From Lachnospiraceae bacterium (GTDB taxonomy: Bacteria > Bacillota > Clostridia > Lachnospirales > Lachnospiraceae), in NCBI GenBank assembly GCA_017471325.1, contig JAFUUX010000189.1:1-44136 (forward strand): 44,136 nucleotides of DNA, read 5' to 3'. The notes beneath the pieces are model-generated. The model was not told the DNA's origin and did not search any database. It saw nothing but the letters and a program-made list of their open reading frames with translations. Positions 1 to 8,274 of the stretch are shown piece after piece. The translations under genes and the position numbers were made by a program. The stretch's first letter is position 1; each line of letters begins with the position of its first letter.

Positions 1-1
1 A

Positions 2-2500
2 TACCGATACTTTTTTGTGGACGAATTTCAGGATACGGACCGCATGCAGGAGTCCTTTATCTATCGTCTGGCAACTGATCCCGGAGATGCAGAACATACC
101 AGGCTGCGGGAAGGCGCACTGTTTCTGGTGGGAGATCCCAAACAATCGATCTACCGCTTCCGCGGTGCACAACCGGAAGTATATTTTGATGTGAAGAGAA
201 GGATGAAGGAGGCTGATAATGCAGCGGTATATGAACTGCAGCGGAATTACCGGTCCGTAAGCGGGCTGATCGGATGGATCAATGACAGGTTTACGGAAGC
301 GGAAAGCATCACGCCGATCATCGCAAAAGAGATTTCGGAAGAGGGATATCGAAAGATGGAACCGGTAAGGCAGGCGGCCGGAGGTGATGTGATATGGGGG
401 ATCTACCGGGCCGGCTATGCGGATGCATTCCGGAATCTTGGGAAAAAGCTGCGGGTACTGAAAACCAAAAGCGAGACCGTGGATCATCTGGAGTATAACG
501 AATGCCGTAAAGAGGAGGAAGCGGAGAAGGCAAAATGGGCCGCGGAAAAGACGGCGGAACTGATCTTTTTGCTGATGCAGAAGGACAGTGACGGACAGCC
601 CTGTTACCAGATCACGGATTACGATAAGGAAGATGCGCCGTTCAAAAGAGCGATATGCCCAAAAGATTTTCTGGTGATCACGCAAAAGAAGAAATACATG
701 GAATATTATGTGCGTGCCCTACAACGGCTCGGAATCCCCGTATTACTGGATGGTAAGGAAAATCTGACACGGGATAGATCCCTGATCGTTTTTGTGCGTT
801 TGTTTGGATATCTGGTGAAACCGCGGGATCTGTTATCACGTACCGCGGCGGAAGAGGCATTGCGAGAGACGCTGGAGTGTGAGGATGAGAAGGAGTTTCA
901 GGCACTTTCAGAGGGACTGTTGGAATGCCTGCTCGCAGACACGAAAGAGATGTCTGTGTACGGAAAGGCAGTATATCTGGAACGGCAGGTTTCGCTGCTT
1001 TTTGATAAGGAAAGTGATACCGGCAGGCTGCAGGCGCGCGTGGTACAGAGCCATATCCGGCAGATGCTGGAAACGCTTTTTGCGGAAGAAAACTGTACCG
1101 GTGTGGAAATGGCACAGCGGATGCGGGATCATGTAGAAGCCGGCCTGGAACATGAGTTATCCCTGGAGGAAGATCCGGATGCCGTGCGTCTGATGAACCT
1201 GCATAAAACAAAGGGATTGGAAGGCAATATCGTGATCATCGCGGACCGGACCGGTAAAAGAAAAAACTTTCCTTTGGAAGAGTATCGTGACGGAACTGAA
1301 TATTATCCCGGGATCCATGACTGGTCTATGGCAAGAAAGGACAGGAAACTGGCGGACAAAGCGGAGAAGGAGAATGCCGCGGAGTTTCACCGTCTGGAAT
1401 ACGTGGCTGCTACCAGAGCGAAGCAGGCAGTCATATTTATGGATGTGCTCCAAAAGGGAGGAATCTTTGCAACGGCAAAACTCAGCGGGAAAAAGGGGCT
1501 GACACCGGGGAAAGATGCGGAAAAGATATATACGGAAGTGGATAAAGATACCTATTCTTACCGGCTGGATTCCGAAAAAGATCTCTGGGCTGACGTGAAG
1601 AGCAGGATCCCGGATGCGGAAGCACTGGTACAGAAGGCGCAGGGGCGGCAGTCGGCAGCGGAACTGTATGCAGCCGGCGAAGATGATTACCCGGAGGGGA
1701 TCAGCAAAGCCGTATATGACGGACCGCAGATGAAGAGGGAATCCCCGAGCAATCTGGAAAAGAAAGCATCAAAGATACAGAGTGCGGCAGTGGAGAAGGC
1801 AAAGGCAGACGGGCGGGAGCGCAAAGATGAGATCCCGGAGGATCTGAACCGTCCGATCGGCAATGTCACCGGAAATGTACTGCACCGTACCATGGAACTG
1901 CTGGTGGGCAGATGCTTCGCTTTGCATAAAGCGGGAAAGAACCGGGATGAGGCGGTCATGGAAGCATGCTGCAGGCAGGCGGTTTTGGAGAATGCGGAGG
2001 ATATACGGACGGAAGCAGAAAAGAAGGATATCGCTGCATTTACCCATGCCTGCGCGGCAGCTTATGCGGAATGGTTTGCGGAAGAGATCGGCTGGGAGAA
2101 GGTGGAGGCGGTTTATCCGGAAGTACGCTTTTCCTACAGGGAGCCGGATGTGAAAGAAGTGTGTTCAACAGGGGAAAAAACGGATCCCGGAGAAGGCGGG
2201 GTGTGGATGAACGGTACGGCCGATCTGATCCTTCAGATGAAGGATGGCAGTGTGCGCCTGATCGATTATAAATCGGATAACGATCATTTTCTGACAGAGG
2301 AACAGATGCGGGAGGTGCTGAAGGAAAAGTATACGCCACAGCTGAGCGTCTATCATAAAGTGATCTGTGATATGCTGCATGCGGATGCGGAGAAGATACA
2401 TACGGGCGTGGTGTCATTTTCACAGAAGGACGGGGACGGCAGCCTGCTGACAGGAAAACAGGTGCGCGTGCGCTATACGGAACTGGATGTGCGGAATTGA
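2..2500 (+). CDS. addA: AddA/RecB-type ATP-dependent helicase-nuclease subunit, 5' truncated
   Basis: Only the last 832 residues are present; the frame is open to the left edge, so the N-terminal Walker A region lies outside. The UvrD-family motifs visible are the Walker B box DEFQDTD (residues 6-13), GDPKQSIYRFRG (about 45-56), HKTKGLEG (about 400) and YVAATRAK (about 467). A RecB-type nuclease domain closes the protein, with GTADLI, the catalytic core LIDYKSDN (about 753-760) and a downstream QLSVY (Q-x3-Y) motif. By family this is the helicase-plus-nuclease subunit that processes double-strand ends together with AddB. AddB would be expected just upstream but is not visible. The GDPKQ box is shared with RecB as well as AddA, so the subunit name is slightly uncertain. 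The helicase/nuclease call is firm. Confidence 0.88.
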   Translation, partial: YRYFFVDEFQDTDRMQESFIYRLATDPGDAEHTRLREGALFLVGDPKQSIYRFRGAQPEVYFDVKRRMKEADNAAVYELQRNYRSVSGLIGWINDRFTEAESITPIIAKEISEEGYRKMEPVRQAAGGDVIWGIYRAGYADAFRNLGKKLRVLKTKSETVDHLEYNECRKEEEAEKAKWAAEKTAELIFLLMQKDSDGQPCYQITDYDKEDAPFKRAICPKDFLVITQKKKYMEYYVRALQRLGIPVLLDGKENLTRDRSLIVFVRLFGYLVKPRDLLSRTAAEEALRETLECEDEKEFQALSEGLLECLLADTKEMSVYGKAVYLERQVSLLFDKESDTGRLQARVVQSHIRQMLETLFAEENCTGVEMAQRMRDHVEAGLEHELSLEEDPDAVRLMNLHKTKGLEGNIVIIADRTGKRKNFPLEEYRDGTEYYPGIHDWSMARKDRKLADKAEKENAAEFHRLEYVAATRAKQAVIFMDVLQKGGIFATAKLSGKKGLTPGKDAEKIYTEVDKDTYSYRLDSEKDLWADVKSRIPDAEALVQKAQGRQSAAELYAAGEDDYPEGISKAVYDGPQMKRESPSNLEKKASKIQSAAVEKAKADGRERKDEIPEDLNRPIGNVTGNVLHRTMELLVGRCFALHKAGKNRDEAVMEACCRQAVLENAEDIRTEAEKKDIAAFTHACAAAYAEWFAEEIGWEKVEAVYPEVRFSYREPDVKEVCSTGEKTDPGEGGVWMNGTADLILQMKDGSVRLIDYKSDNDHFLTEEQMREVLKEKYTPQLSVYHKVICDMLHADAEKIHTGVVSFSQKDGDGSLLTGKQVRVRYTELDVRN

Positions 2501-2560
2501 CAGATGAACTGATTGGTGAACTCTTTGCAGAGGACGGATATCGTAAGGGGGAAGTGTGAT

Positions 2561-3829
2561 ATGCAGGCGAAAAGCAATACCGGAAAAAGAACGGCAGGAA
2601 CCGAAACGGAAAAGGCAGTCCGGAGCCAGATCTATCCGTTGATCGTGGCATTGCTGAAAGAGAAGACGGATCAGGAACATCCGATGAGCATAAAGATGAT
2701 CGCGTGCGAACTGAATCAGCGCGCGGGATATGGCGGAGGGGCATCTTACCGCGCGGAAAATGCGGAACGTTCCGTGCGCAGATGGATGGAGGAACTGCTG
2801 GAGGCAGGCCGCGGGTACGAGGAAAAAAGCAGGGTGCTCAACAAAAAGGTGGCAGATGAGTTATACAAAGCGTATGGCGGCAGAGTCAGGGAGGATCCAA
2901 ACGGCGGATACTGGTTTGAACCGATCCTGACGGCGGGGGATATCTCTATGGTCAATGCAACGATCATAAGCAACCGTTACCTGAGTCCAAAAGAGAAGGC
3001 ATATCTGACGGCACGGGAAGAAATGATGAGCAGTGGCTATAACAGAAATTTTGCGCGGACGGCGCCCATTCAGCTGCCGCCCAGGCCGAAGCAGTCCGCA
3101 AATACGATGGCAGCGGGCGGCGGACCGGCCGGTAATATCGTGCTGGAGAATATCTGTATACTGCATGAGGCGATCCGGAGGAAATGCAGGATAAGGATCG
3201 TTTATGGGGAATATATCGAAAAAGACGGAAAGGCAAAACTGCAGAAGAAAAACGAGGGGAAGGAGGCCGTCCTGAATCCTTATGCTTTGGTCTCGCAAAG
3301 GGGGCAGTATTACCTGATCGTGACGCACGAAAACCATGAAAATCCGACACATTACCGTGTGGACAGGATCTGGAGTGTGGAAAAACTCGTGGAAAAGAAG
3401 GATGAAAAAACCGGCAGGCTCATATACCGGCCACGCAATGAAGTGCCGGAGGTATTGAAAGATTTTTATAAAAACGGGGAATTTGATGCGGAAGCATATA
3501 CGAAACGATATCCGCTCATGCAATGGGAGGATTGGAAGGCGGAGGAGAACAGAGAGGAATACGTGCTGCTCTGCAGACACAGCGCGATCAGTCTGGTGAT
3601 CGATCATTTCGGACAGACCTTCAGCCTGGAAGCGGTCCCGGAAAAATACGGATTCAGCCGGAAGGATCATGTGCTGCTGCGGCTGACGGAAAAAGCAGGG
3701 TATAAGAACGTGAAATTATTCTGTATCCAGCAGAATGCGGTCATTACACCGCTGGGACCGGAGCGGCTGGTGGCAGAAGTGGATCAGGCGCTGGATGAGG
3801 CTCTAAAGCGCATCCGCAGCCTGAGGTGA
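2561..3829 (+). CDS. WYL-domain transcriptional regulator
   Basis: This 422-residue protein has an N-terminal winged-helix-like segment (about 20-85), a WYL domain (about 194-285, with LNPYALV followed by YYLIVTH) and a C-terminal WCX-like extension (about 330-415). WYL proteins are ligand-sensing transcription factors, often tied to DNA damage, defence or nucleotide signals. The ATG at 2561 is chosen because an AAGGGGGAAG ribosome binding site lies just upstream; an in-frame start at 2513 would add 16 residues but lacks one. It follows the helicase-nuclease gene by 60 nt and may be co-transcribed with it. The phased repeats and palindrome downstream (3888-3934) are a plausible binding site, which is inference. 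Confidence 0.82.
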   Translation: MQAKSNTGKRTAGTETEKAVRSQIYPLIVALLKEKTDQEHPMSIKMIACELNQRAGYGGGASYRAENAERSVRRWMEELLEAGRGYEEKSRVLNKKVADELYKAYGGRVREDPNGGYWFEPILTAGDISMVNATIISNRYLSPKEKAYLTAREEMMSSGYNRNFARTAPIQLPPRPKQSANTMAAGGGPAGNIVLENICILHEAIRRKCRIRIVYGEYIEKDGKAKLQKKNEGKEAVLNPYALVSQRGQYYLIVTHENHENPTHYRVDRIWSVEKLVEKKDEKTGRLIYRPRNEVPEVLKDFYKNGEFDAEAYTKRYPLMQWEDWKAEENREEYVLLCRHSAISLVIDHFGQTFSLEAVPEKYGFSRKDHVLLRLTEKAGYKNVKLFCIQQNAVITPLGPERLVAEVDQALDEALKRIRSLR

Positions 3830-3887
3830 TGGAATGAACGCATGCGGAAAATGACGGGCGGCATCTGGAGCGCGGCAGCCATCCTGC

Positions 3888-3934
3888 AAAATATCAAAAA
3901 ATATCCCAAAATATCCAAAAGGACAATTTTGTCC
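3888..3934. promoter_or_regulatory. Phased AAAATATC repeats plus palindrome, candidate operator
   Basis: Three identical AAAATATC copies start at 3888, 3898 and 3908, an exact 10-bp period of one helical turn. They are followed by the inverted repeat GGACAA-TT-TTGTCC at 3921-3934. The block lies in the 166-nt gap before the small protein/AAA+ pair. The arrangement suits a DNA-bending or cooperative protein-binding site. The adjacent WYL regulator is the obvious candidate binder, but nothing in the sequence proves it. No convincing -35/-10 pair was found beside it. Confidence 0.5.
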
Positions 3935-3995
3935 GAATTTCATTCGCTGCCGGTAGTATGATTACTTTATCAGGCGAAGGAAAGGAGATATGGAT

Positions 3996-4190
3996 ATGGG
4001 CAGAAAGAAAGAGCAGGAAACTGAAAGCGTGCAGGAATGGCAGGAACTGGAGAGGCTGGGCATCGTAAAGCCGCATCCGGAGGGCGGCGCATCCGTAAAC
4101 TTTCTGGCGCTGATGCAGTACCGTGGCGTGGATGCCGCAGCAAAACTGGATGAGGCGGCCGGGAAAACCGCAGTCAGGAGGGACGCATGA
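3996..4190 (+). CDS. Small protein of unknown function, partner of AAA+ ATPase
   Basis: This 64-residue, charged, soluble protein has no recognised domain. The second of two in-frame ATGs (3996) is preferred: the AGGAAAGGAG ribosome binding site ends at 3987, leaving 8 nt to 3996 but only 2 nt to the ATG at 3990. Its stop overlaps the start of the AAA+ gene (ATGA at 4187-4190), implying translational coupling. The N-terminus is Lys/Glu rich, and a central hydrophobic stretch (VNFLALMQYRG) may form a helix. A role as substrate, adaptor or regulator of the ATPase is inference from the coupling only. Confidence 0.62.
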   Translation: MGRKKEQETESVQEWQELERLGIVKPHPEGGASVNFLALMQYRGVDAAAKLDEAAGKTAVRRDA

Positions 4191-6163
4191 ATACATTTCA
4201 TATCACAAAAGCGGAGAAGCACGTAAGGATCGTAAATGGCGAGGGGCATCGGGAGCGGGCCGAGTATCTGACGATACATACCGGCTTGACAGAGAAAGCA
4301 CTGCGGGAAGATATCGCAAAAGGCGCGGATTTCCTGAAAGAGCTGCCGGATGCTCTGGAGAGGGCCCGTGAGGAGCGGATTTTCTTTATCCACGCGGGCA
4401 GTGAGGAAGAGGGGCTGATGGCAGTCACCTGGCTGGAGAGCATATTCAGCAGTACTGAATATGAGGAGGATGGCTTCCCGGAAGAAGATCTTCCCGGGGA
4501 CTGGGAAAATACCGCCGCAGATATGGCGGAAGAGGAGATCCTGGCAGATGGAGCGGCTGCGGATAAATCTGACGAGAAAGAAACAGCGGAATATGATTTC
4601 ATGGACGATCCGGAACAGGTACTGCTGATCGACAGCATGGAGATCAACCGGTATCTGATGCAGGAAGCAGAGATGGGCGGTATGTTCGGCGGCGGGTTTG
4701 CCGGCCGGTATTCAGAGGCGCAGGAGCAGCGCAAACCTTATTGGACGGAGTGTCATGAGAATCCGGTCTGCATCTGCCAGGGAAAGTTTGGTGACAGCCT
4801 GGTCAGGGATGAAAAGATCGATCTCTTTTCGGAGAATCCGCGTATCTATATCATGAATGAGGATCCGTCCCTGAAGGAGGCAGAAAGGGGAGAAGTTGTG
4901 GAAGACGAAGATGAGGAGGATCCGTTTCCTTTCGGGCTGGGAGCAGGCGATACGGATGAGTATATCAAGCGCTCCCTGGTCAATACCGGTGCAGAGTACA
5001 TCAAAGTGGTGATGGATGAGGCGGCGGAACAGCAGTTTTTCAGTGCAGTGTTAAAGGGGAAGGTAAAAGCACTGGGATACCGTCTGCAAAAAGGGATGGA
5101 TCTGGGCAAACTGGTCGGGCGCCTGCTGCAGCTGGGCATGGGTGAAAACATGCGTGTGGCTTTCGTGGAAAGATCCGTTACTTATATCGCAAAGCGAAAG
5201 AAGAACGGTAAAACACTTTCCGAGGAGGATTTTTCCATCCTGTTTTCCGTAAACCAGCAGGAATTAAAGAAGAAAGCGGATGCATGGAAACGCCTGGATG
5301 ATGAACTGGTGGGACTGGCAGATGTGAAAAAACGTGTGCGGAGCATCGTGAACAACCTGAAGTTTGAGCGGATGCGCAGGGAAAAAGGCTTAAAAGGCAT
5401 AGGGTATCATAATGTATTTATGATGCTGGGAGCGCCCGGTACGGCAAAGACCACGGTAGCACAGCTGATCGGTGATATCATGCGTGAGGAGCGCCTGCTG
5501 AAAGGCAGCAGGTTTGTCAGTGTCAATGGTGCGGAACTGAAGGGAAAATATGTGGGCTGGACGACGGAAAAGGTCAAGGATCTTTTTAAGCGCAATGACA
5601 TCATATTTATTGATGAAGCGTATTCCCTGGTGAGCCAGAACGGGGATTCGGATTCGTTCAGTCAGGAGGCGGTGGCGCAGCTTTGCATTGAACTGGAGGC
5701 ACACGCCATGGACCGGCTGGTGATCTTTGCGGGGTATGGCGGGGAATCCATGAAAGATAAGGGAAACCTGATGAAGCATTTCCTGAGATCCAACCCGGGC
5801 ATTACCAGCAGGATCAATGCAACGATCTTTTTCCCGTCTTACAGTCCGGAGGAAATGACGCAGATCTTCCATATCCAGGCAAGGTCCAAAGGCCTGGATA
5901 CGGAGCACGGTGCGGATGCGCAGATCGGGGAATACTTTGCATGGCGCAAAAAAGCGGAGGATTTTGGCAACGGACGGGAGGCGCGTTCCCTCCTGGAAAG
6001 CGGGATCACAAAGATGGCGGACCGCCTGGCCGGTAAAAAGAAGTACACACGCAAAGATTTAAGCCTGATGACGGAAGCGGACATCCGCGCGGCTTTGGAG
6101 GAAAAGCGTTTTGTATCAGGAAAACTGGAAGAGAAGGAAACACGCAGGCCGGGTTTTATTTGA
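4187..6163 (+). CDS. CbbX/SpoVK-like AAA+ ATPase with long N-terminal region
   Basis: This 658-residue protein carries a C-terminal AAA+ module from about residue 374. It starts GLADVKKRV and has Walker A GAPGTAKTT (about 414), Walker B IIFIDEA (about 471-477) and the CbbX-type box RSNPGITSRI (about 536-546), then FPSYSPEEM. CbbX, SpoVK and EccA relatives remodel protein complexes. The first 370 residues match nothing I recognise. They contain very acidic stretches (about 95-140 and 225-245) and a helical part next to the ATPase. Walker A has Ala where CbbX proteins usually have Gly (GTAKT rather than GTGKT); this also occurs in MoxR ATPases and should still bind ATP. The start is fixed by ATGA overlap with the preceding small gene and a CAGGAGGGA ribosome binding site. 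Confidence 0.82.
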   Translation: MNTFHITKAEKHVRIVNGEGHRERAEYLTIHTGLTEKALREDIAKGADFLKELPDALERAREERIFFIHAGSEEEGLMAVTWLESIFSSTEYEEDGFPEEDLPGDWENTAADMAEEEILADGAAADKSDEKETAEYDFMDDPEQVLLIDSMEINRYLMQEAEMGGMFGGGFAGRYSEAQEQRKPYWTECHENPVCICQGKFGDSLVRDEKIDLFSENPRIYIMNEDPSLKEAERGEVVEDEDEEDPFPFGLGAGDTDEYIKRSLVNTGAEYIKVVMDEAAEQQFFSAVLKGKVKALGYRLQKGMDLGKLVGRLLQLGMGENMRVAFVERSVTYIAKRKKNGKTLSEEDFSILFSVNQQELKKKADAWKRLDDELVGLADVKKRVRSIVNNLKFERMRREKGLKGIGYHNVFMMLGAPGTAKTTVAQLIGDIMREERLLKGSRFVSVNGAELKGKYVGWTTEKVKDLFKRNDIIFIDEAYSLVSQNGDSDSFSQEAVAQLCIELEAHAMDRLVIFAGYGGESMKDKGNLMKHFLRSNPGITSRINATIFFPSYSPEEMTQIFHIQARSKGLDTEHGADAQIGEYFAWRKKAEDFGNGREARSLLESGITKMADRLAGKKKYTRKDLSLMTEADIRAALEEKRFVSGKLEEKETRRPGFI

Positions 6164-6172
6164 AAATTGCCT

Positions 6173-6209
6173 GTAACTGTTCAGAACCCGGGGGGTTCTG
6201 AACAGTTAC
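6173..6209. repeat. Perfect 37-bp palindrome (17-bp arms)
   Basis: The arm GTAACTGTTCAGAACCC (6173-6189) is followed by three G residues and its exact reverse complement (6193-6209). It begins 9 nt after the AAA+ stop codon and lacks a T-run, so it is not a standard terminator on the + strand. It ends 5 bp before an extended -10 box (6212-6220), so it covers the -35 region of the next gene and could be an operator. Its outer bases (GTAACTGTTCAG) resemble the GTTACTATTCACAG ends of the MITEs at 19331 and 43916. No flanking target duplication is visible. Confidence 0.7.
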
Positions 6210-6211
6210 GA

Positions 6212-6220
6212 TGATATAAT
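6212..6220 (+). promoter_or_regulatory. Extended -10 promoter element for lipoprotein gene
   Basis: The sequence TGATATAAT is a perfect TGn-TATAAT extended -10, 37 nt before the lipoprotein start codon. No good -35 is present; that position is occupied by the 37-bp palindrome. Extended -10 promoters can work without a -35 box. Confidence 0.6.
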
Positions 6221-6257
6221 CCTAAACAGATGGAGAGAGGTAGAGGGTGGGATCATT

Positions 6258-7247
6258 ATGAAAAAGATAAGACAATACTGCGGGGTATTTGCCGCGGCCT
6301 TTATGGCGGCATGGATGCTGGGCGCCTGCGGGAAGGATCAGATCGTGTTGACAACGGGGTTTGCCGATGATGAGATATTCCGGGTGGGCGGCAGAAACTG
6401 CAGCAGGGCCGAGGTGATGGTGTATCTGGTGACGCTGCATAACCAGTATGAAGGAGCATTCGGAGAAGGGATCTGGGGCGTGGAGACAGAAGGTGTGCCC
6501 CTGGCAGAGAGCGTAAAGCAGACCGTGCTGGCAAGGCTGGCCAGGATCAAGATGATGAACCTGATGGCGGAGCATTATGGAGTGGCCCTGGAAAAAGAGG
6601 AGGAAAGCCGGATACAAAAGGCGGCAGACGAGTATTACGGCAGCCTGGAAAAAGAAGAGATCGCGGCCATGGATGGCGTAAAGAAGGGTACGATCGAGTC
6701 CATGTATGAAGAGTATGCCTTGGCGGAAAAAGTGTATGCGTACCTGATCGCGGATGTCAATCCGGAGATCAGTGATGATGAAGCAAGGACGCTGCTCCTG
6801 CATCAGATCGTGCTGCCGGATATGGTGCAGGCGCAGGAAGTAAAGGGAGAACTGGAGGCCGGGGAGGAATTTGATGCGCTGGCTTTCCACTATAATAAAG
6901 ATCAGGAACTGTCGGTATCCTTTGCGAAAGGCGTGATGCCGCAGGAGATCGAGGATGTCTGTTTTGCGCTGGGGGAGGGGGAGTACAGTGATATCCTTGC
7001 CACGGAGAATGGATATGTGATCTATTACTGTGTCAGCACCTATGACCGTGAGCAGACGGAGGCGCATAAGCAGGAGATATTACAGCAGAGGCAGAAAGAG
7101 GCGTTTCAGTCGATCTATGATACCTTTGCTGCGGAGCAGGAAGTATACCTGAATGATGAACTGTGGGCGCAGATCACAGTGCCGGAGGAGACGTCCGGGG
7201 ATACGGTGGATTTTTTTGATGTTTATGAGAAATATGCGGCAGAGTAA
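6258..7247 (+). CDS. Peptidyl-prolyl isomerase-like (PrsA/SurA type) lipoprotein
   Basis: The 329-residue precursor has a lipoprotein signal: Lys/Arg start, hydrophobic core and lipobox LGAC with Cys24 as the lipidation site. An N-terminal SurA-like helical part (about 45-165) is followed by a parvulin-like domain (about 175-270: LLLHQIVLPD, GEEFDALAFHYN, ALGEGEYSDIL, NGYVIYYCV). Family members help fold exported proteins at the outer face of the membrane. The parvulin core is short and several usual catalytic residues are not obvious, so it may act mainly as a chaperone. A purine-rich site precedes ATG 6258. Confidence 0.75.
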   Translation: MKKIRQYCGVFAAAFMAAWMLGACGKDQIVLTTGFADDEIFRVGGRNCSRAEVMVYLVTLHNQYEGAFGEGIWGVETEGVPLAESVKQTVLARLARIKMMNLMAEHYGVALEKEEESRIQKAADEYYGSLEKEEIAAMDGVKKGTIESMYEEYALAEKVYAYLIADVNPEISDDEARTLLLHQIVLPDMVQAQEVKGELEAGEEFDALAFHYNKDQELSVSFAKGVMPQEIEDVCFALGEGEYSDILATENGYVIYYCVSTYDREQTEAHKQEILQQRQKEAFQSIYDTFAAEQEVYLNDELWAQITVPEETSGDTVDFFDVYEKYAAE

Positions 7248-7339
7248 GCCTTTGCGCCGCGTTTTACCGCGTATACCGCAGCGGGAGATCAGAGCAGGCA
7301 GTTCATTTCGTTTGCGGTACAAACAGGGGAGGAAAGAAG

Positions 7340-8056
7340 ATGGACAGACCGGTTTTATCTGACCGTTATGTGTTTCATGTACATACCCGCCGGTGCAGGC
7401 ATGCGCAGGAGATCGGGGATGAGGCGTTTATCCAAAAAGCGCTGGAGGCCGGAGCAGACAGTATCTGGTTTACGGATCATGCACCGTTTCCGGGAGATCC
7501 GTTTGGGCACCGCATGGGATATGCGGAGCTGGAGGATTACCTGTCATCGCTTACGGAACTGAAGGCAGGCTATAAGGACAGGATCGCCGTGCATATTGGC
7601 CTTGAGACAGAATATTTCCCGTCTTATGATGAAGCGGGCTATTACAGGCAGTTAAAAGATGATCCGCGTATCGAACTGCTGCTTTTGGGGCAGCACATGG
7701 CGGAGGATGAAACGGGGGGATACTCTTTTGACTGGGAAAAGGAAAGGCTGAATGAAGAAGAATATACGGCTTTGGGAAATGCGATCTGCCGGGGGATACG
7801 CAGCAGCTATTTTTCGGCAGTGGCGCATCCGGACAGGAGTTTTCGCAGGAGAAAGACCTGGACTGCGGAAATGGCAGAGATAGCAGAGCAGATCATCATG
7901 ACGGCACGGGAATATGGCCTGCCATTGGAACAGAATGAAACCTCAAAGCGGCATAAGCATCAATACTGGGAGGAATTCTGGCAGCAGGCGGGAGACCGGG
8001 TGGAGATCCTGCACGGACTGGATGCGCACTATCTCGATGAGATATATCTGGTGTGA
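7340..8056 (+). CDS. PHP-domain phosphatase, histidinol-phosphatase-like
   Basis: This 238-residue protein is a single PHP domain with the metal ligands in order: FHVHTRRCRHA (H-x-H), WFTDHAP, GLETEYF, LLLGQHM, AVAHPD and GLDAHY (D-x-H). The HisK-type PHP phosphatases that hydrolyse histidinol phosphate have this layout, but no other his gene is nearby, so the substrate is open. GGGAGGAAAGAAG supplies the ribosome binding site. It follows the lipoprotein gene by 92 nt with no terminator and could share its transcript. Confidence 0.8.
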   Translation: MDRPVLSDRYVFHVHTRRCRHAQEIGDEAFIQKALEAGADSIWFTDHAPFPGDPFGHRMGYAELEDYLSSLTELKAGYKDRIAVHIGLETEYFPSYDEAGYYRQLKDDPRIELLLLGQHMAEDETGGYSFDWEKERLNEEEYTALGNAICRGIRSSYFSAVAHPDRSFRRRKTWTAEMAEIAEQIIMTAREYGLPLEQNETSKRHKHQYWEEFWQQAGDRVEILHGLDAHYLDEIYLV

Positions 8057-8090
8057 TCCTGTGTCCCGGCGCAAGACGGAATAAAAACTG

Positions 8091-8117
8091 TTAGCACTCA
8101 ATAAAAATGAGTGCTAA
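8091..8117. promoter_or_regulatory. CIRCE operator (HrcA binding site)
   Basis: A perfect consensus, TTAGCACTC-N9-GAGTGCTAA, with arms at 8091-8099 and 8109-8117. By established knowledge this inverted repeat binds the heat-shock repressor HrcA. It ends 7 bp upstream of the htpG -35 box, whereas CIRCE more often overlaps the transcription start or leader. Confidence 0.96.
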
Positions 8118-8124
8118 TTTTTCC

Positions 8125-8153
8125 TTGACTTTTGTTTCACATGGAATTATACT
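8125..8153 (+). promoter_or_regulatory. Vegetative sigma promoter of htpG
   Basis: -35 TTGACT (8125-8130), a 17-bp spacer and -10 TATACT (8148-8153). The predicted start near 8160 gives a leader of about 115 nt, which contains a small hairpin with ACCGC/GCGGT arms. Confidence 0.88.
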
Positions 8154-8274
8154 GTTTTACATAAGTAAGCGAAAACCGCAGGGCAGGCGGTGAAATGGCG
8201 GCGAGGGGCTGTCCTGGAACACTGCGGAATGCCCGGAGCGGTAAAAACAGCAACAGAAAGGACGTGCATGTATC

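Noticed and set aside
2861..3670. 269-codon reverse-strand open frame opposite the WYL regulator
   Set aside because: It is antisense to a well-supported gene, without a start signal or recognisable domain.
6173..6209. Palindrome as a full MITE copy
   Set aside because: Although its ends resemble the MITE ends, there is no 8-bp flanking duplication and no internal hairpins.
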